Both the position numbers and the translations under genes were made by a program. Shown one piece after another: positions 1-10,465 of a stretch of 64,000 nucleotides of DNA; position 1 is the stretch's first letter, and each line of letters starts with the position of its first letter. A model generated the notes under the pieces. It worked only from the letters and a program-made list of their open reading frames with translations. It was not told the origin of the DNA and made no database searches. This DNA comes from Psilocybe azurescens (taxonomy: Eukaryota; Basidiomycota; Agaricomycetes; Agaricales; Agrocybaceae). Location of the stretch: positions 42,532-106,531 of the forward strand of contig JAJIRX010000105.1 of assembly GCA_023853785.1 (NCBI GenBank), read 5' to 3'.

Positions 1-330
1 CGGAAACATGTATTATCATTGAAAAAGCGCAGACTAGGCCTAGGAACTTTTGAAATGGGGAAGGAATATGTCTAGACAAGTGCTAGACATGCTGAATTTG
101 GTCAGAAATGTGTATTATTATTGAAAACAATTCAGACCATGTCTGGGAATCTTTTAAATGAGCTGCAAATATGTCCTCACAGATGTCAAACATGGAATTA
201 TGAGTTGAGTAGGCACGGAAATGTATAAAATAGTTTGTAAAATACCCCAGAAACATGGATTATCATTGACAAAGACTCATACTGGGTGTGGCAAGAGGTT
301 AAATAGCCTGTAAACATGTCTGATCAAGTC
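1..330 (+). repeat. Left arm of a large inverted repeat
   Basis: This arm is the reverse complement of the sequence at 1297-1682. Matching blocks include AGACTCATACTGGGTGTGGC near 266-285, read on the other strand as the 'gccacactcagtatgagtct' block near 1338. The arm begins at the window edge, so its outer end is not visible. No coding capacity is seen. Confidence 0.8.
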
Positions 331-1296
331 GATATAGACTGAGCCTTAAAACATGTATAATTGGTGCACAATTGCTTTGACTTGGTTCAGAAACATGGAA
401 AATATTCCACAATCATGTTCTGGTATATGTATATAATCAACAAAAGACTCAGCTCATGTGCTGAAATGTAGAACACGGTCCAATGATCTTTTTGTACACT
501 CATTTCCCTTTCAACTGCCGTGTCCTGTACTTTGTCTTATCACAATCTCTACACCTGGCCAAGGCTTGAAAAGGTACAGGTTGTAGGTGCACATGAGAGT
601 GTAAATTTGGTTAGCAAGTGCATACTATTCTATTGTCCATTATTTTTCTCCTTTTATACTTTCCCCAGGCAAGGTGTCAGTTAGTGAAATGAGTTGTGTG
701 AATGAACCGCAAGTATGGGTGGTGAATGTGCATACGTGAGAGGAGAAAGCATGTGCAGTGCTGCTTGTTAGTTGTCATGCCTGCCTTTCCATTGAATGTA
801 TTCTAAAATTCATGTCAAGCACTAAAAAGAACTAACAGACATTTCCACTGATTGTTAACATTATTAAGCAGATTGACATGGATGCATACTTGATAAAATT
901 ATTGCTGGTTGGATACTGGTATTTAATGAAAACAAGAGTGTGGTTGCATTCAAAACAAAAAGTGATGCTGGTCATAAAAGTTACAGAGCAGATTGAGAAA
1001 CAAGCAAGTAGCACTCTGATTGTTACTGCTATTTGTAACTTGTGAAAGGAATTATACAAAGAGTGGAATAACCATGGAAAAAGTAAAAGCAGCTGCAGCT
1101 TGAACTGAAATGACCAATATGTCTACAGTTAGGTTAATTAACACAGATAAAATGAGGTATTGATACTGATTGCAATAGCAGTCAGATACTACAATGAATT
1201 GCACAAGAACTTCCACCCCATTTTGCTTTTTAGAATCATAATCTGTATGTCTGGAATAGTTTACAGACAATTATACATATTTCAAGGATCGGTCAT
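331..1296. other. Spacer between inverted-repeat arms, no gene recognised
   Basis: AT-rich sequence with only short ORFs (832-1059 and 1052-1270 on the minus strand) that carry no recognisable domain. It is the loop between the two inverted arms. It could be the internal part of a non-autonomous DNA transposon, but no transposase motif is visible. Confidence 0.5.
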
Positions 1297-1682
1297 ATTG
1301 ACCTGATCAGACATGTTTACAGACTATTTAACCTCTTGCCACACTCAGTATGAGTCTTTGTCAACAATAATCCATGTTTCTGGGGTATTTTACAAACCAT
1401 TTTGTACATTTCCATGCCTACTCAACTCATAATTCCATGTTTGTCATCTGTTCATACATATTTCCAGCCCATTTCAAAAATTCCCAGACATGGCCTGAAT
1501 TGTTTTCAATAATAATACACATTTCTGACCCAGTTTGCTATACTGAACATATATCTGGACATATTCCCAAGTGTGGTCCGCATTTTTCAATGATAATTCA
1601 TGTTTCCGGACATATTCCCACCCCATTGTAAAAATTCCTGGGCCCAGCATGCACTATTCTCAATGATAATACATGTTTCCGG
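1297..1682 (-). repeat. Right arm of the large inverted repeat
   Basis: Reverse-complement partner of 1-330. The match runs through the 'tttctggggtattttacaaacc' region near 1377 and on into the GGACATATTCC-type units, so the arm merges into the tandem array that follows. Confidence 0.8.
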
Positions 1683-2225
1683 ACATATTCCTGCCTCATT
1701 GCAACCATTCCTGGGCCTAGCATGCACTATTCTCAATAATAATTCATGTTTCTGACCCAGTTTACAATTTCTGGCACTTTTCCGGACATATTCCTGCCCC
1801 ATTACAAAAATTCCCGGGCCCGGCATGCACTATTTTCAATAATATTTCATGTTTCCGACCCGGTTTACAATGTCCGGCACTATTCGGACATATTCCTGCC
1901 CCATTGTAAAAAATCCTGGGCCCAGCATGCACTATTCTCAATAATAATACATGTTTCCAGACATATTCCTGCTCATTGCAACCATTCCTGGGCCTAGCAT
2001 GCACTATTCTCAATAATAATTCATGTTTCTGACCCAGTTTACAATTTCCGGCACTTTTCCGGACATATTCCCGCCCCATTACAAAATTCCCGGGCCCGGC
2101 ATGCACTATTTTCAATAATATTTCATGTTTCCGACCCGGTTTACAATGTCCGGCACTATTCCGGACATATTCCCGCCCCATTGCAAAAATTCCCAGGCCC
2201 GGCATTCACTTTTTCAATGATAATT
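1560..2225. repeat. Tandem array of 70-80-bp units with a ~279-bp higher-order period
   Basis: Units carry the ordered words TTTCCGGACATATTCC, CCCATT(G/A)CAA, TTCC(T/C)GGGCC, AGCATGCACTATT and CAATAATAATTCATG. The block starting near 1728 with GCACTATTCTCAATAATAAT recurs near 2000, which gives a higher-order period of about 279 bp. Short ORFs on either strand are by-products of the repeat. Confidence 0.85.
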
Positions 2226-2264
2226 CATGTTCTGGTCCAAGGCTAAATACAGCAAAAAATTGGA

Positions 2265-2865
2265 AGTTTACAACCCACATATATCACTCAAATTGTGTCC
2301 GTTTTGGCTGTTTCTAGGCTCGTTTTGATCGGAATTTTGTCTAGATTTTTCATGTGTTTTACACCCGGGACCGGGATCGGGGCGGCACTCATTCCCGCTC
2401 TGCCCCGGGGCCAAATACACAAAATTGGATTATTACAACTATTATATCTCCCTCAAATCCTGTCCGATTTGGCTGTTTCTAGGCTCTTTTGATCGGAATT
2501 TTGTCTAGCTTTTTCCATGCGTTTTACACTCGGGACCGGGACCGGGGCGGCACTCATTCCCGCCCTGCCCCGGGCCCAAATACACAAAATTGGATCATTA
2601 CAACTATTATATCTCCCTCAAATCCTGTCCGATTTGGCTGTTTCTAGGCTCTTTTGATCGGAATTTTGTCTAGATTTTTCATGTGTTTTACACCCGGGAC
2701 CGGGATCGGGCGGCACTCATTCCCGCCCTGCCCTGGGGCCAAATACACGAAATTGGATCATTACAACCATTATATCTCCCTCAAATCCTGTCCGATTTGC
2801 ATGATTCTCGGCTTGTTTAAATCACATTTACAGTCCGGTTCTTTCCCGATTGCTCACTTATAATT
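2265..2865. repeat. Tandem satellite, period about 165 bp, 3.5 copies
   Basis: The word CGGGACCGGG recurs at 2366, 2531 and 2695, giving a period of 164-165 bp. Each unit also contains ATTATATCTCCCTCAAATCC, TTTCTAGGCTCGTTTTGATC-like words and GCGGCACTCATTCCCGC. The last unit is partial and diverges after 2800. ORFs of 65-69 aa across it are periodic artefacts. Confidence 0.9.
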
Positions 2866-3003
2866 TATTATGGTGTGTGCACCAATGCTTGTCAATTCAT
2901 TGCAAAATTAAGGCTTTACCAGTTTCCTGTAGACACCCCAGAGCCACAGAATGTATGCCGGACAGCCTACAAAAATGCCTAGGTATGAGCCATTGAGGCG
3001 GAT

Positions 3004-3140
3004 TTACTGTACCATATCATATGGTACAGTGTAGGCTACCCAAAACGGAAGGGAAACATTCACTGGTTCAGAGGGACCACTGAACCCATATGATATGCTA
3101 CACTGTAAATGTACTTTCTATCATATCATATGTTACAGTG
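3004..3140. repeat. Cluster of palindromic CATATCATATG motifs
   Basis: A 20-22-bp motif of the form TTACAGTGTA-CATATCATATG appears three times: inverted at 3005-3035 (with the self-complementary GTACCATATCATATGGTAC core), at 3089-3112 and at 3121-3144. The first two face each other around about 60 bp, like the ends of a very small MITE. Confidence 0.55.
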
Positions 3141-3590
3141 TAACATCAGTATGTGCTCTCTGTATTCGATGTACGTTTCTCTTCTGTATCTTTTACCGCA
3201 TTCTTCAACATGCTCTGATATCTGTCGTCTACGGTGTTTCTGAAATACCCACATTCTGATCCGTTATTGCCCTTCCGTTATGACAGTCCATCCTGAAGGT
3301 CTTCCTCCTGTGCTCTGCTGGGTACTGTATATTCTGGCGAGACAAGATATTCTAGATAAGACTCAATAGGTACGCATACGTTCTCCCCCTACTATTTCTG
3401 GTTCACTCCAAGGCTGTGCTTGATACGTTGCTCATACATATTGCCGTTCACACTTATAGCAAATCAACAGACTCAATGTATCGCTCTTCACACCTCCACC
3501 GCTCTTCTCCGTAGTCGCATTTTATCTGACACTCGGTATGTGTACATGGCTATGATTCTTTGTGATGAGACTTACACTGCATCTAATTGA
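3141..3590. other. Intergenic sequence, nothing recognised
   Basis: No ORF, RNA gene or repeat is supported here. The N-terminal exons expected for the transporter pseudogene that follows were looked for and not found. Confidence 0.4.
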
Positions 3591-3593
3591 CCT

Positions 3594-5815
3594 TGCCAGA
3601 TAAAATCAAGGAACTCTGGGCAATACCGACATGGTTCATCATCGTCACCGGCACGCCGATGGTCGTAGGACGGGTTCTGGGCCGGACATCCGGGTTGAGG
3701 AAATCGCAGCGGTACGTGAAAGCACCCCATTATTCCTTTCTTCCCGTAACTTACACGTCTGCGCTCACCCACACAGGAGCTTCATCACGGCCGTCGCAAT
3801 GTTCTCGAACTCCAACGCGCTCCTCATCATGCTGATGCAGAATCTCATCGTCTCGGTCCCCGAGTTTCCATGAGGTTTAGACGACAACAATAACACGATG
3901 CTCGGACGCGCGCTGACGTATTTGACCATGTGCAGTACGCTCGGGATGGTGGTATGTGCCTATCTTTTGCTCTAGTCCTTCTGTTATCATCTACTGGATC
4001 TCTTTCGTTCGCATCCTATCCCTCTCGCTTACGCCTCCTTCTCTGCCTCCGTCCTTGTATCCTCCCGCATACATTCCGCTAATCCCCTCTAACAGGTCAG
4101 GTACAGCTACAGAGTACGCAACCTCTCATGTGCAGACACCACATCTTCGCGTGGCCCGCCACCATCTCATCCACAACAAGGCCGCCTGCATCTATCGCCG
4201 GACTTGACGCCAACACCGATCGCGACGTCAGGCGCACGCCGCTCCTCGTGTACTTCGCCACCTGCAATGACGACGACTGGAAGGGGAGATAGGGAGGAGA
4301 GGACAGCGAGCATGATGTAAGGATGCACGCGTCGAGTTCGACACTCGTCCATTCGCAGTCGCATTCATCGGCGTCGGCATGAAGAAGAGGGTGGCGGGCC
4401 AATTCACGAAGTCGCCGATGTCGTCCGCGCCCTCGTCGCCCCGCATCATGTTCTCAGGCATCCCTGGTGCTCTAGGTGCCACGTTACTATTGACGACAAT
4501 AGCACGGAACGGCAAAAATCCACAAGCCCAACACACCAGGACAAGGACACCAAAACGGAACAGGAACAGGAGACCCAAGCTCCCGCTTGGGAGGTGCAAC
4601 TCGACGTCCTGCAACCAGTTCCCGGATAGTCCAATTGAGAGCTGTATGCGTGGGGTGTCGGCGTTGGTGCTTCGACTGGCACTGATGCGACGGGGGTGTT
4701 GGAGATATTGGAGGTGTGGGTGCGAAGGACAGGGAGACGAGTGATAGCGACGATGTCGATGTCGATGGGGATGGGGATAAATTCGAACAAGATCTCAATG
4801 GAACCTCCGAACCTCGAACACGGCGCCAGTACTCACCCGCACGCACCACATCCTCCCTCATTTTACAAGCTCTTCTCCTCCCTCCTCTCCACCCTCAGCC
4901 ACTTACATACTGCACCCCCTACGCATGCTCCCCACCGCCCTGCTCTATGCTGCCCCGCTTTCGCTTATTGTCACTCTGACGCCGTCGCTGCAATATGTGC
5001 TGGAGCATAATAGCGCGCTACGGCCTATGAATGGGGCGGTTAGGACGCGTGGGAACAGTGTAGTGCTGGTGACGCTTGTTGTGCTTTGGAGGCATTTTGG
5101 GGGCGGGGAGGAGGGGAAGATGCGGATACTTAATAAGGACGGGGACAAAAGAAGAGGGATAGGACGGGATATATGCGGCGCGTTAAGGATCTTCTACACA
5201 TTAGGACACATTAAAATACGCAACAGACAAGTGGTGGGAAAGGAGACGAGCCAGGGAGGACGCTATCCCAGATGAAGACGGCGCTGCTCGCGATCTCGGC
5301 GTGCATGCTGTCCATGCCGCTGATGACTCTCACGACGAAGAGCGATTGGCATGCTATGTTTGAAGAGTGAGTGATCTTTCTTTTTGCTTTTCTGTGTTGC
5401 ATGTTCTGTATTGTGAGGGCGGGATGTATGCGCCTTTTTTCCTTCTTTCCTTTCTTTTTTTTTGGGGGTGGATTCTATAACGTTCCTTTCTTTGTTATTC
5501 GATCATTTACCGTTCGTGAAACTTTGATCTCGATCCCTCGACTGTCCTTCCTCTTTGATTTCCTTTTCTTTCCCCTTGCTCCTTAAAACAAAATCACGAA
5601 TAATCCCTCCCTCTCCCCTTGCCTCTCACTCGCACAGCCCAATATTTATCGTCGTCAACACTCTCTTTCTCTGCTCCCTGCCCATGCCCACTCTCGCACA
5701 GATCACGTCCGCCGGCATACCAGACAGCCCGTTTGAGCAGCTCATTAGTCGCACGATTGTTGGATCTATTGTGTGTTGACGTATGTTGTTATGTTGGGTA
5801 GTGTACTGGGTAGGT
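3594..5815 (+). pseudogene. Auxin-efflux-carrier-like membrane transporter, degenerate
   Basis: Remnant of a fungal transporter of the auxin efflux carrier / PIN-like family, a polytopic membrane protein. Recognisable blocks run in order. The first is IKELWAIPTWFIIVTGTP (3598-3711). An intron at 3712-3776 is followed by a block with AVAMFSNSNALLIMLMQ and LTYLTMCSTLGMV (3777-3951). A second intron (3952-4095) and a hydrophilic linker (4096-4900) follow. The last blocks are PLSLIVTLTPSLQYVLEHNS (about 4955-5017) and FIVVNTLFLCSLPMPTLAQI (from about 5640). The N-terminal transmembrane part is missing. TGA at 3871 stands where the family has a Trp. One T is missing near 5759, so the frame stops before the final helix, although a helix-like continuation (YVVMLGSVLG) is readable in the next frame. 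The family assignment rests on remembered motifs, but they are specific. Confidence 0.75.
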
Positions 5816-6815
5816 TGCGGTCGGCGGAGCTTTAGGATTGGTATTTTGGAGGGGTGGGGTCGTGGAGGGGTGAGATTGTGGAGAGGGGATCGGGGTGGAT
5901 GGATGTGATATATTTGAGATGGGCGGAAGGTAGGGGTTATCTTGCGATGGGTGTTTTTTTTGTCCCTTCTCTTTTACGCTGCGCTTGCTGGGTCGATTGT
6001 TCATGCTTAATTGCTTAATTGCTTCATTCTTTTGCTCCCTTCGCATTGTCGGTTGTCCGATCGTAATACGTACCCGTTCGTCGCTGCATACTCACAGATA
6101 GGATGTCATTTGTTTTCTGGCACTTTGCTTAGTTTACTGGTCTATTTTTGCGTTTACTGCTCTAAATAATAATTACGATGTATAGTTTGCCGCATACGTC
6201 TGGTAGCTGGTTCGATTAAGATCGTCGAGAATTTGGGAAAGGGGTGATTATATGGTGTTATTTTGAGAAGGAAACATACTTTCTGTTAGTAATTCACTGG
6301 TGTCTAATATCTATGTAGTGTAGTGTAGTGTAGTCTGCGACAAGTCACCTAAAGCCTGGATTTGGGTCTGAACTCTGCCTGACTGTAAATCCGAAACCAA
6401 TTTCTTACGCCGCCAGCCATTTTGGTTTTTCTCTTTCTTGCTCCACCTGAATTTCTTTTTTGTTTTGTTTTATAAGACGGAAAAGCCTTCCGCATCTCTT
6501 TCTTCCAAACCTGAGTATTCATTGTTGCCGCAAGATACAGCACTATAAATATCGGGTTCATAGCTATTCATGTTTGAAGTTTGAACACGTCCAGAACGAT
6601 TGTGATCAGTCTAAGTCTGCTATAGAAATAAATGAATTTGAAAGAACTTGGAGTCCATACAAAGCACACTCAAAGTTTTTATTATCACGGCGGAGACAGT
6701 CGTTTATAGCCACTGACCACGGCAGAGTATGGCTTTGCGTCGTGTGCGAACACCAGAAGTCTCCTTCAGAGAACATAGAGGAATATTTGAAATGTCATCT
6801 CTTTAGGATTTTATC
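5816..6815. other. Intergenic region with a short (GTAGT)n tract
   Basis: No gene is supported. A short GTAGTGTAGTGTAGTGTAGT tract lies at about 6316-6335. A 119-aa ORF at 6460-6819 (plus) has no recognised domain; it contains a CVVC pair near its end, which is too little to call a zinc finger. Confidence 0.4.
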
Positions 6816-7133
6816 GTGAGGTCAGAACGGCCATGGACGGCCTCAAAGCTAGACGTGGAGAAAATGACGCGTCTTCATGATTTGAAAAACGATGAACCTG
6901 CATTGCTTCATTATCGTAAGTCCTTATACCAGCTGACACACTCGCGTCGACCCCTGATCACAGTCGAAACTACGCCAATACCTGCGAACATCGGAAATTT
7001 AGACATAATAATGTCATGCGCTCAGCGAGGCGATCCCGAAAACGAACTAAGACTTGCTCAAAAGATACTCAACATCCTGTTCGAAGAAGCCGCAGCTCTA
7101 CCGGATCATCAAGCTAAAACAGAGGTCCAATGA
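6816..7133 (+). CDS. Uncharacterised 105-aa ORF upstream of the RNase H remnant
   Basis: An open frame of 105 residues with ordinary composition (a charged N-terminus, then LHDLKNDEPALLHYRKSLYQ). I do not recognise a domain. It ends just before the RNase H-like remnant and runs in the same direction, so it may be an upstream piece of the same retroelement polyprotein. It could also be chance. Confidence 0.25.
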   Translation: MRSERPWTASKLDVEKMTRLHDLKNDEPALLHYRKSLYQLTHSRRPLITVETTPIPANIGNLDIIMSCAQRGDPENELRLAQKILNILFEEAAALPDHQAKTEVQ

Positions 7134-7136
7134 TAC

Positions 7137-7622
7137 CTGCTCAACTGCTGGAGGGTCCGTCTCCAGGTCTCTCGATTCCTCGTGGCGTACACCGACATCT
7201 CACAGCACGGAATTGGCCTATTCATCACTGCAACCGAATAGCACTCCGTGTGGACATGGGTCAGCAATCATCTCGCAATCCCGCGCGGGCAGACGGGCGA
7301 GGTCGTCACTTCCCGGGCCGAGCTCGTCGTCGTTGGGCTGTTCCTACGTACTCTGCTCCTGCATCGCGCGCTTATAAACGCTCATCCAAACACCCCATCA
7401 TCCTCTCGGACAACACGGATATCGCTGATGCACTTCGCAGGGGGTATTGGACAGCCGATTTCGGGCTTGACAATGTGGTACAGCGTATTTTAAGGAGGTG
7501 CGATATGCATGGGACCACTTTGGATATGAGGTGGATACCGTTCTGTAAAAATGTCGCAGATAGCGATTTTAAGGGGAGGTGCGATGCGCCGTACAATATG
7601 ATGAGTATGATAGATTAATGGC
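7137..7622 (+). pseudogene. RNase H-like domain of a fungal retroelement, broken
   Basis: The reading frame from about 7160 gives VAYTDISQHGIGLFITATE, the first RNase H strand with its Asp. It continues with a VWTWVSNHL block and an SRAELVVVGLFLRTL helix containing the expected Glu. The frame then shifts near 7395 to PIILSDNTDIADALRRG, with the second catalytic Asp, and LDMRWIPFCKNVADSDFKG, which corresponds to the terminal NxAD-S/P-G motif. An in-frame TAG follows ITATE (about 7221) and one frameshift separates the halves, so it is not functional. The layout matches RNase H domains of fungal retroelements whose host-copy proteins are common in agaricomycetes. RT and integrase or recombinase parts are not seen. 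Confidence 0.6.
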
Positions 7623-8249
7623 AGTGGGTAAAATTGTATCTCAGGGATGAGGCCAGGATATCCGTAGAAGATGTTCCCAGCCATTTAAATTGTCTTGTGG
7701 TGTCCAATGGTCGAGAAGAAGTTCTAGAATATTTTATTCGTCAAGGCCAGTATTGCACATAGTAGTTCGGACAGGGACCTGATTTGTTTTTTGTTTATAT
7801 TACCTTTGTGTCATTGAATACTGTAGATATTAATCATAGAGTTGGATACTTTACTAAAAGGAGAACGGAAAGAAACCCATTAACAACTCATGCTAACCGT
7901 ATAGTATGACGATTCCAAGTGGATCAATTGAGCCAGACAATTGTAAGCAAAATATGTGATCGCCAACACCTGTACATAGTTCGTTAGCTTTAATGAAGAG
8001 GAATCCAAACGCATGTCATGTATAGAGTAATGAAATAGTGCACCTGGATAACCGTCACGTCCTCTGATTGACAGATCGTAGAACCCGGTGGCTCGGTGAA
8101 TCCATCAACACCAGGATACGGTCTAGATCCACATTACAAGAGTATCGAATTGCTCGTGATACAAGACTTCTCACTGAGTCTTGATCCTCGGGAAGTGTGT
8201 GTATTATGCAGCGTAACAGCATTTGTAATGGGGATCTGCACAAACTCCT
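7623..8249. other. Intergenic sequence between opposed RNase H remnants
   Basis: The sequence just after 7623 still reads in frame past the stop (a possible tail of the remnant to about 7760). Beyond that it is AT-rich with no recognised feature. Confidence 0.35.
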
Positions 8250-9005
8250 TCAAATGGTTTGGAGTAGCCATGATATGCTTTTTGACGTAGCAATCGTCTT
8301 TTTACACTTAATATTCAACGTTTCTAGTGCACTCCGTGCCTGTTTTCCTCTCGACGGCCCATCCGCCAAATTAGCTTTTGTAGAGTCCCATTCCACGTTT
8401 AATCTAATGCCCATCATACTACATGTGTCGAGAATGTGTTTCACGACGTTATGTAAATGGAGTTCAATCTTCCATATCCCGTGTTTCTGATTATGAGGGA
8501 GGTTTTTCCCCTGCGCAGTGACAGCACGATGAGTATCATAGTATATCTTTCGATTTTTGGACCAGAGGGAGCTAGGGAGTACTGTCTGCTTATTCCCATT
8601 ATTTGTCGCCTCTGACCCACTGACAATCTTTGCTATCCTGATGGAAGAAATATCCCAGCGCACACAGCGCATGTACGCCAAGTTACACCGCAAGCAATTC
8701 GGCCCATTGAATGACAATCTCTTTACCCTTCGTAAGCTGAATAAACCGGTGTTCCCTGACCCACTTCCAGCAAATCCAGAGACAGGACATCCTTGGACTA
8801 GATTTTGAATTGTTGGGTTTTCTTAACGCTCCACGCTTGATATTCTCGGAGAATGTCTTAAACTCAGACGTAGTGGTGTATACCTTTTTAATGAATGGCC
8901 TTCGTAGGTGTCAGCATGTGGCATACATAGGCAGATTTTGAGTCCCTCACCAAATGCGTCAATGTATACAGCAATGCGCATGTGGCCCATTTCTAAAATT
9001 TCCAT
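8250..9005 (-). pseudogene. Second RNase H-like retroelement remnant, opposite strand
   Basis: On the minus strand the order is: IAVYIDAFGEGL (about 8960-8995, first Asp), a KEIVIQWAELLAV block in another frame (about 8690-8730, catalytic Glu), a degraded SDNK/GDNK-type strand around 8600-8650, then LNVEWDSTKANLADGPSRG (about 8330-8390). The last is the diagnostic NxADGPSRG end motif of these domains. At least two frameshifts separate the parts. It is a different subfamily from the plus-strand remnant at 7137-7622, whose corresponding motif is NVADSDFKG, so the two are independent insertions, not an inverted duplication. Confidence 0.6.
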
Positions 9006-10019
9006 TGTCCTGGACCTTCAATGCGAGTTGTTCGACCTAAATAATGTTTATTTGCTTTTGAGTAATGGAAACATATTTTTACTAGGCAGAGCAGTAGCAG
9101 CAGTACAGAATAGAATGCTGTGTGATTGCTGGACGAATGGAGTGAGGATAGGCGCCCACCTATCACGTGAATGTTCCGATTGACCACAGTTAAAATTCCC
9201 ACGCGTCATTTGTTACTTCGAGCTCCTGCTAATCGGAGAGGCCAAATTGCACATTGCCATCTCTACCAATGTTTATCGTAGTCTATATTTTTATACAATC
9301 TCGGTATAATTTGAGAGTTCGACTAGCTCTCGAAAGGCAAAAGGTATGCTTGATGAGTGGTCGAGGAGGCCAAGTGGGTGATCTGGTAAATTTTCGATGT
9401 CATGGTTTTTCTAAGTCTTTTTAAATCCGTCATCGTTTAAGTTTTTATATATTTTCACAATGACGAACATTCTTACTTTGCTGTAAACGAGAAAGTAGAT
9501 ATACCTGGATGTGACCAAGTGATGTGCACCGCACAGCAATAAGTAGCAATCAGTCGGTGACTAATTTAACCAAGGTATGAGAACAGACGTTTGGACGTGA
9601 TTGATCAAAGATCCTACAGAATGAACAAAACTTCCGGGGAAGGCAACATCGCGACATTGATGAGGCAGGTGTGCAAAATCAAACATAATAACTCAAATCG
9701 AGGATATGCTTAAAGTTACGTCTACGTGATCGCTGTGGGACACTATACAAACACTGTAAGTATGCGCTTGGAGAAAATGCTAGACACCCCAAATAGCTGG
9801 CAGATGTCTGTGAATTATAACATGACCCTATGAGGCGTGTTCCTACAAGTAAAGATGAATGTAGCTGAGCAAGTCACATCATGGACATGGCAGGATGATT
9901 CGATCTAGTGTCCACGGCGACAACCAAATGGAATCACTGATACCAGACTTTGCTTAATTTATGAATACCACACTCTAAAAATAATTCATGACAATCAACA
10001 ACCATTACATTTGAGTTTG
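9006..10019. other. Intergenic sequence, nothing recognised
   Basis: About 1 kb of AT-rich sequence without an ORF of note, RNA gene or visible repeat. Confidence 0.5.
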
Positions 10020-10414
10020 ACTATTTGTAAACCAGCTGTCGCCTTTCTGGCCCGCAAGACTGACAAATAATGAATAGTGGATGAATAGTCGGTACTATGG
10101 GTATACTATAGATGAAATGGATGTTGATTATCACAATACTCAATGCTGACCTCGAAAATGAGTTCCGAGTACAATATATACATGGATGGTATTTTGGGAT
10201 AAAACAGTTATTAAGTTAAATATCAAATCTGTTGCACGTCGAACACGGTGGTCTTCCCAACCATATCTAAGAAGCCAACACTGTATATCTGGTGATTGAA
10301 CTGAGGACGTCAAATTATTGTAGTACTGGGATGATTCTTTGGGGTATCCATAGAGACTGTTCAACAGAATTACTACAAAAAGTAGTATAAGATAAGTCAA
10401 CTAGTCCACCAACA

Positions 10415-10422
10415 TATATAAG
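10415..10422 (+). promoter_or_regulatory. TATA-like box of 7TM copy A
   Basis: TATATAAG lies about 45 bp upstream of the ATG at 10466, in the duplicated upstream region. Copy B has the weaker TACATAAAG near 14004. Confidence 0.4.
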
Positions 10423-10465
10423 GGGTTCAGTGGATGAAGTTCCCCAACCCTAAAACATCATACTA

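Noticed and set aside
1560..2865. CRISPR-like array
   Set aside because: Units are contiguous tandem repeats without unique spacers, and the context is eukaryotic.
4228..4861. Minus-strand ORFs of 114-128 aa
   Set aside because: They lie opposite the hydrophilic linker of the transporter pseudogene, have biased composition and no domain.
10140..10400. 86-aa minus ORF upstream of 7TM copy A
   Set aside because: The paralogous upstream region (13630-13990) is not open in the same way, so it is probably promoter sequence.
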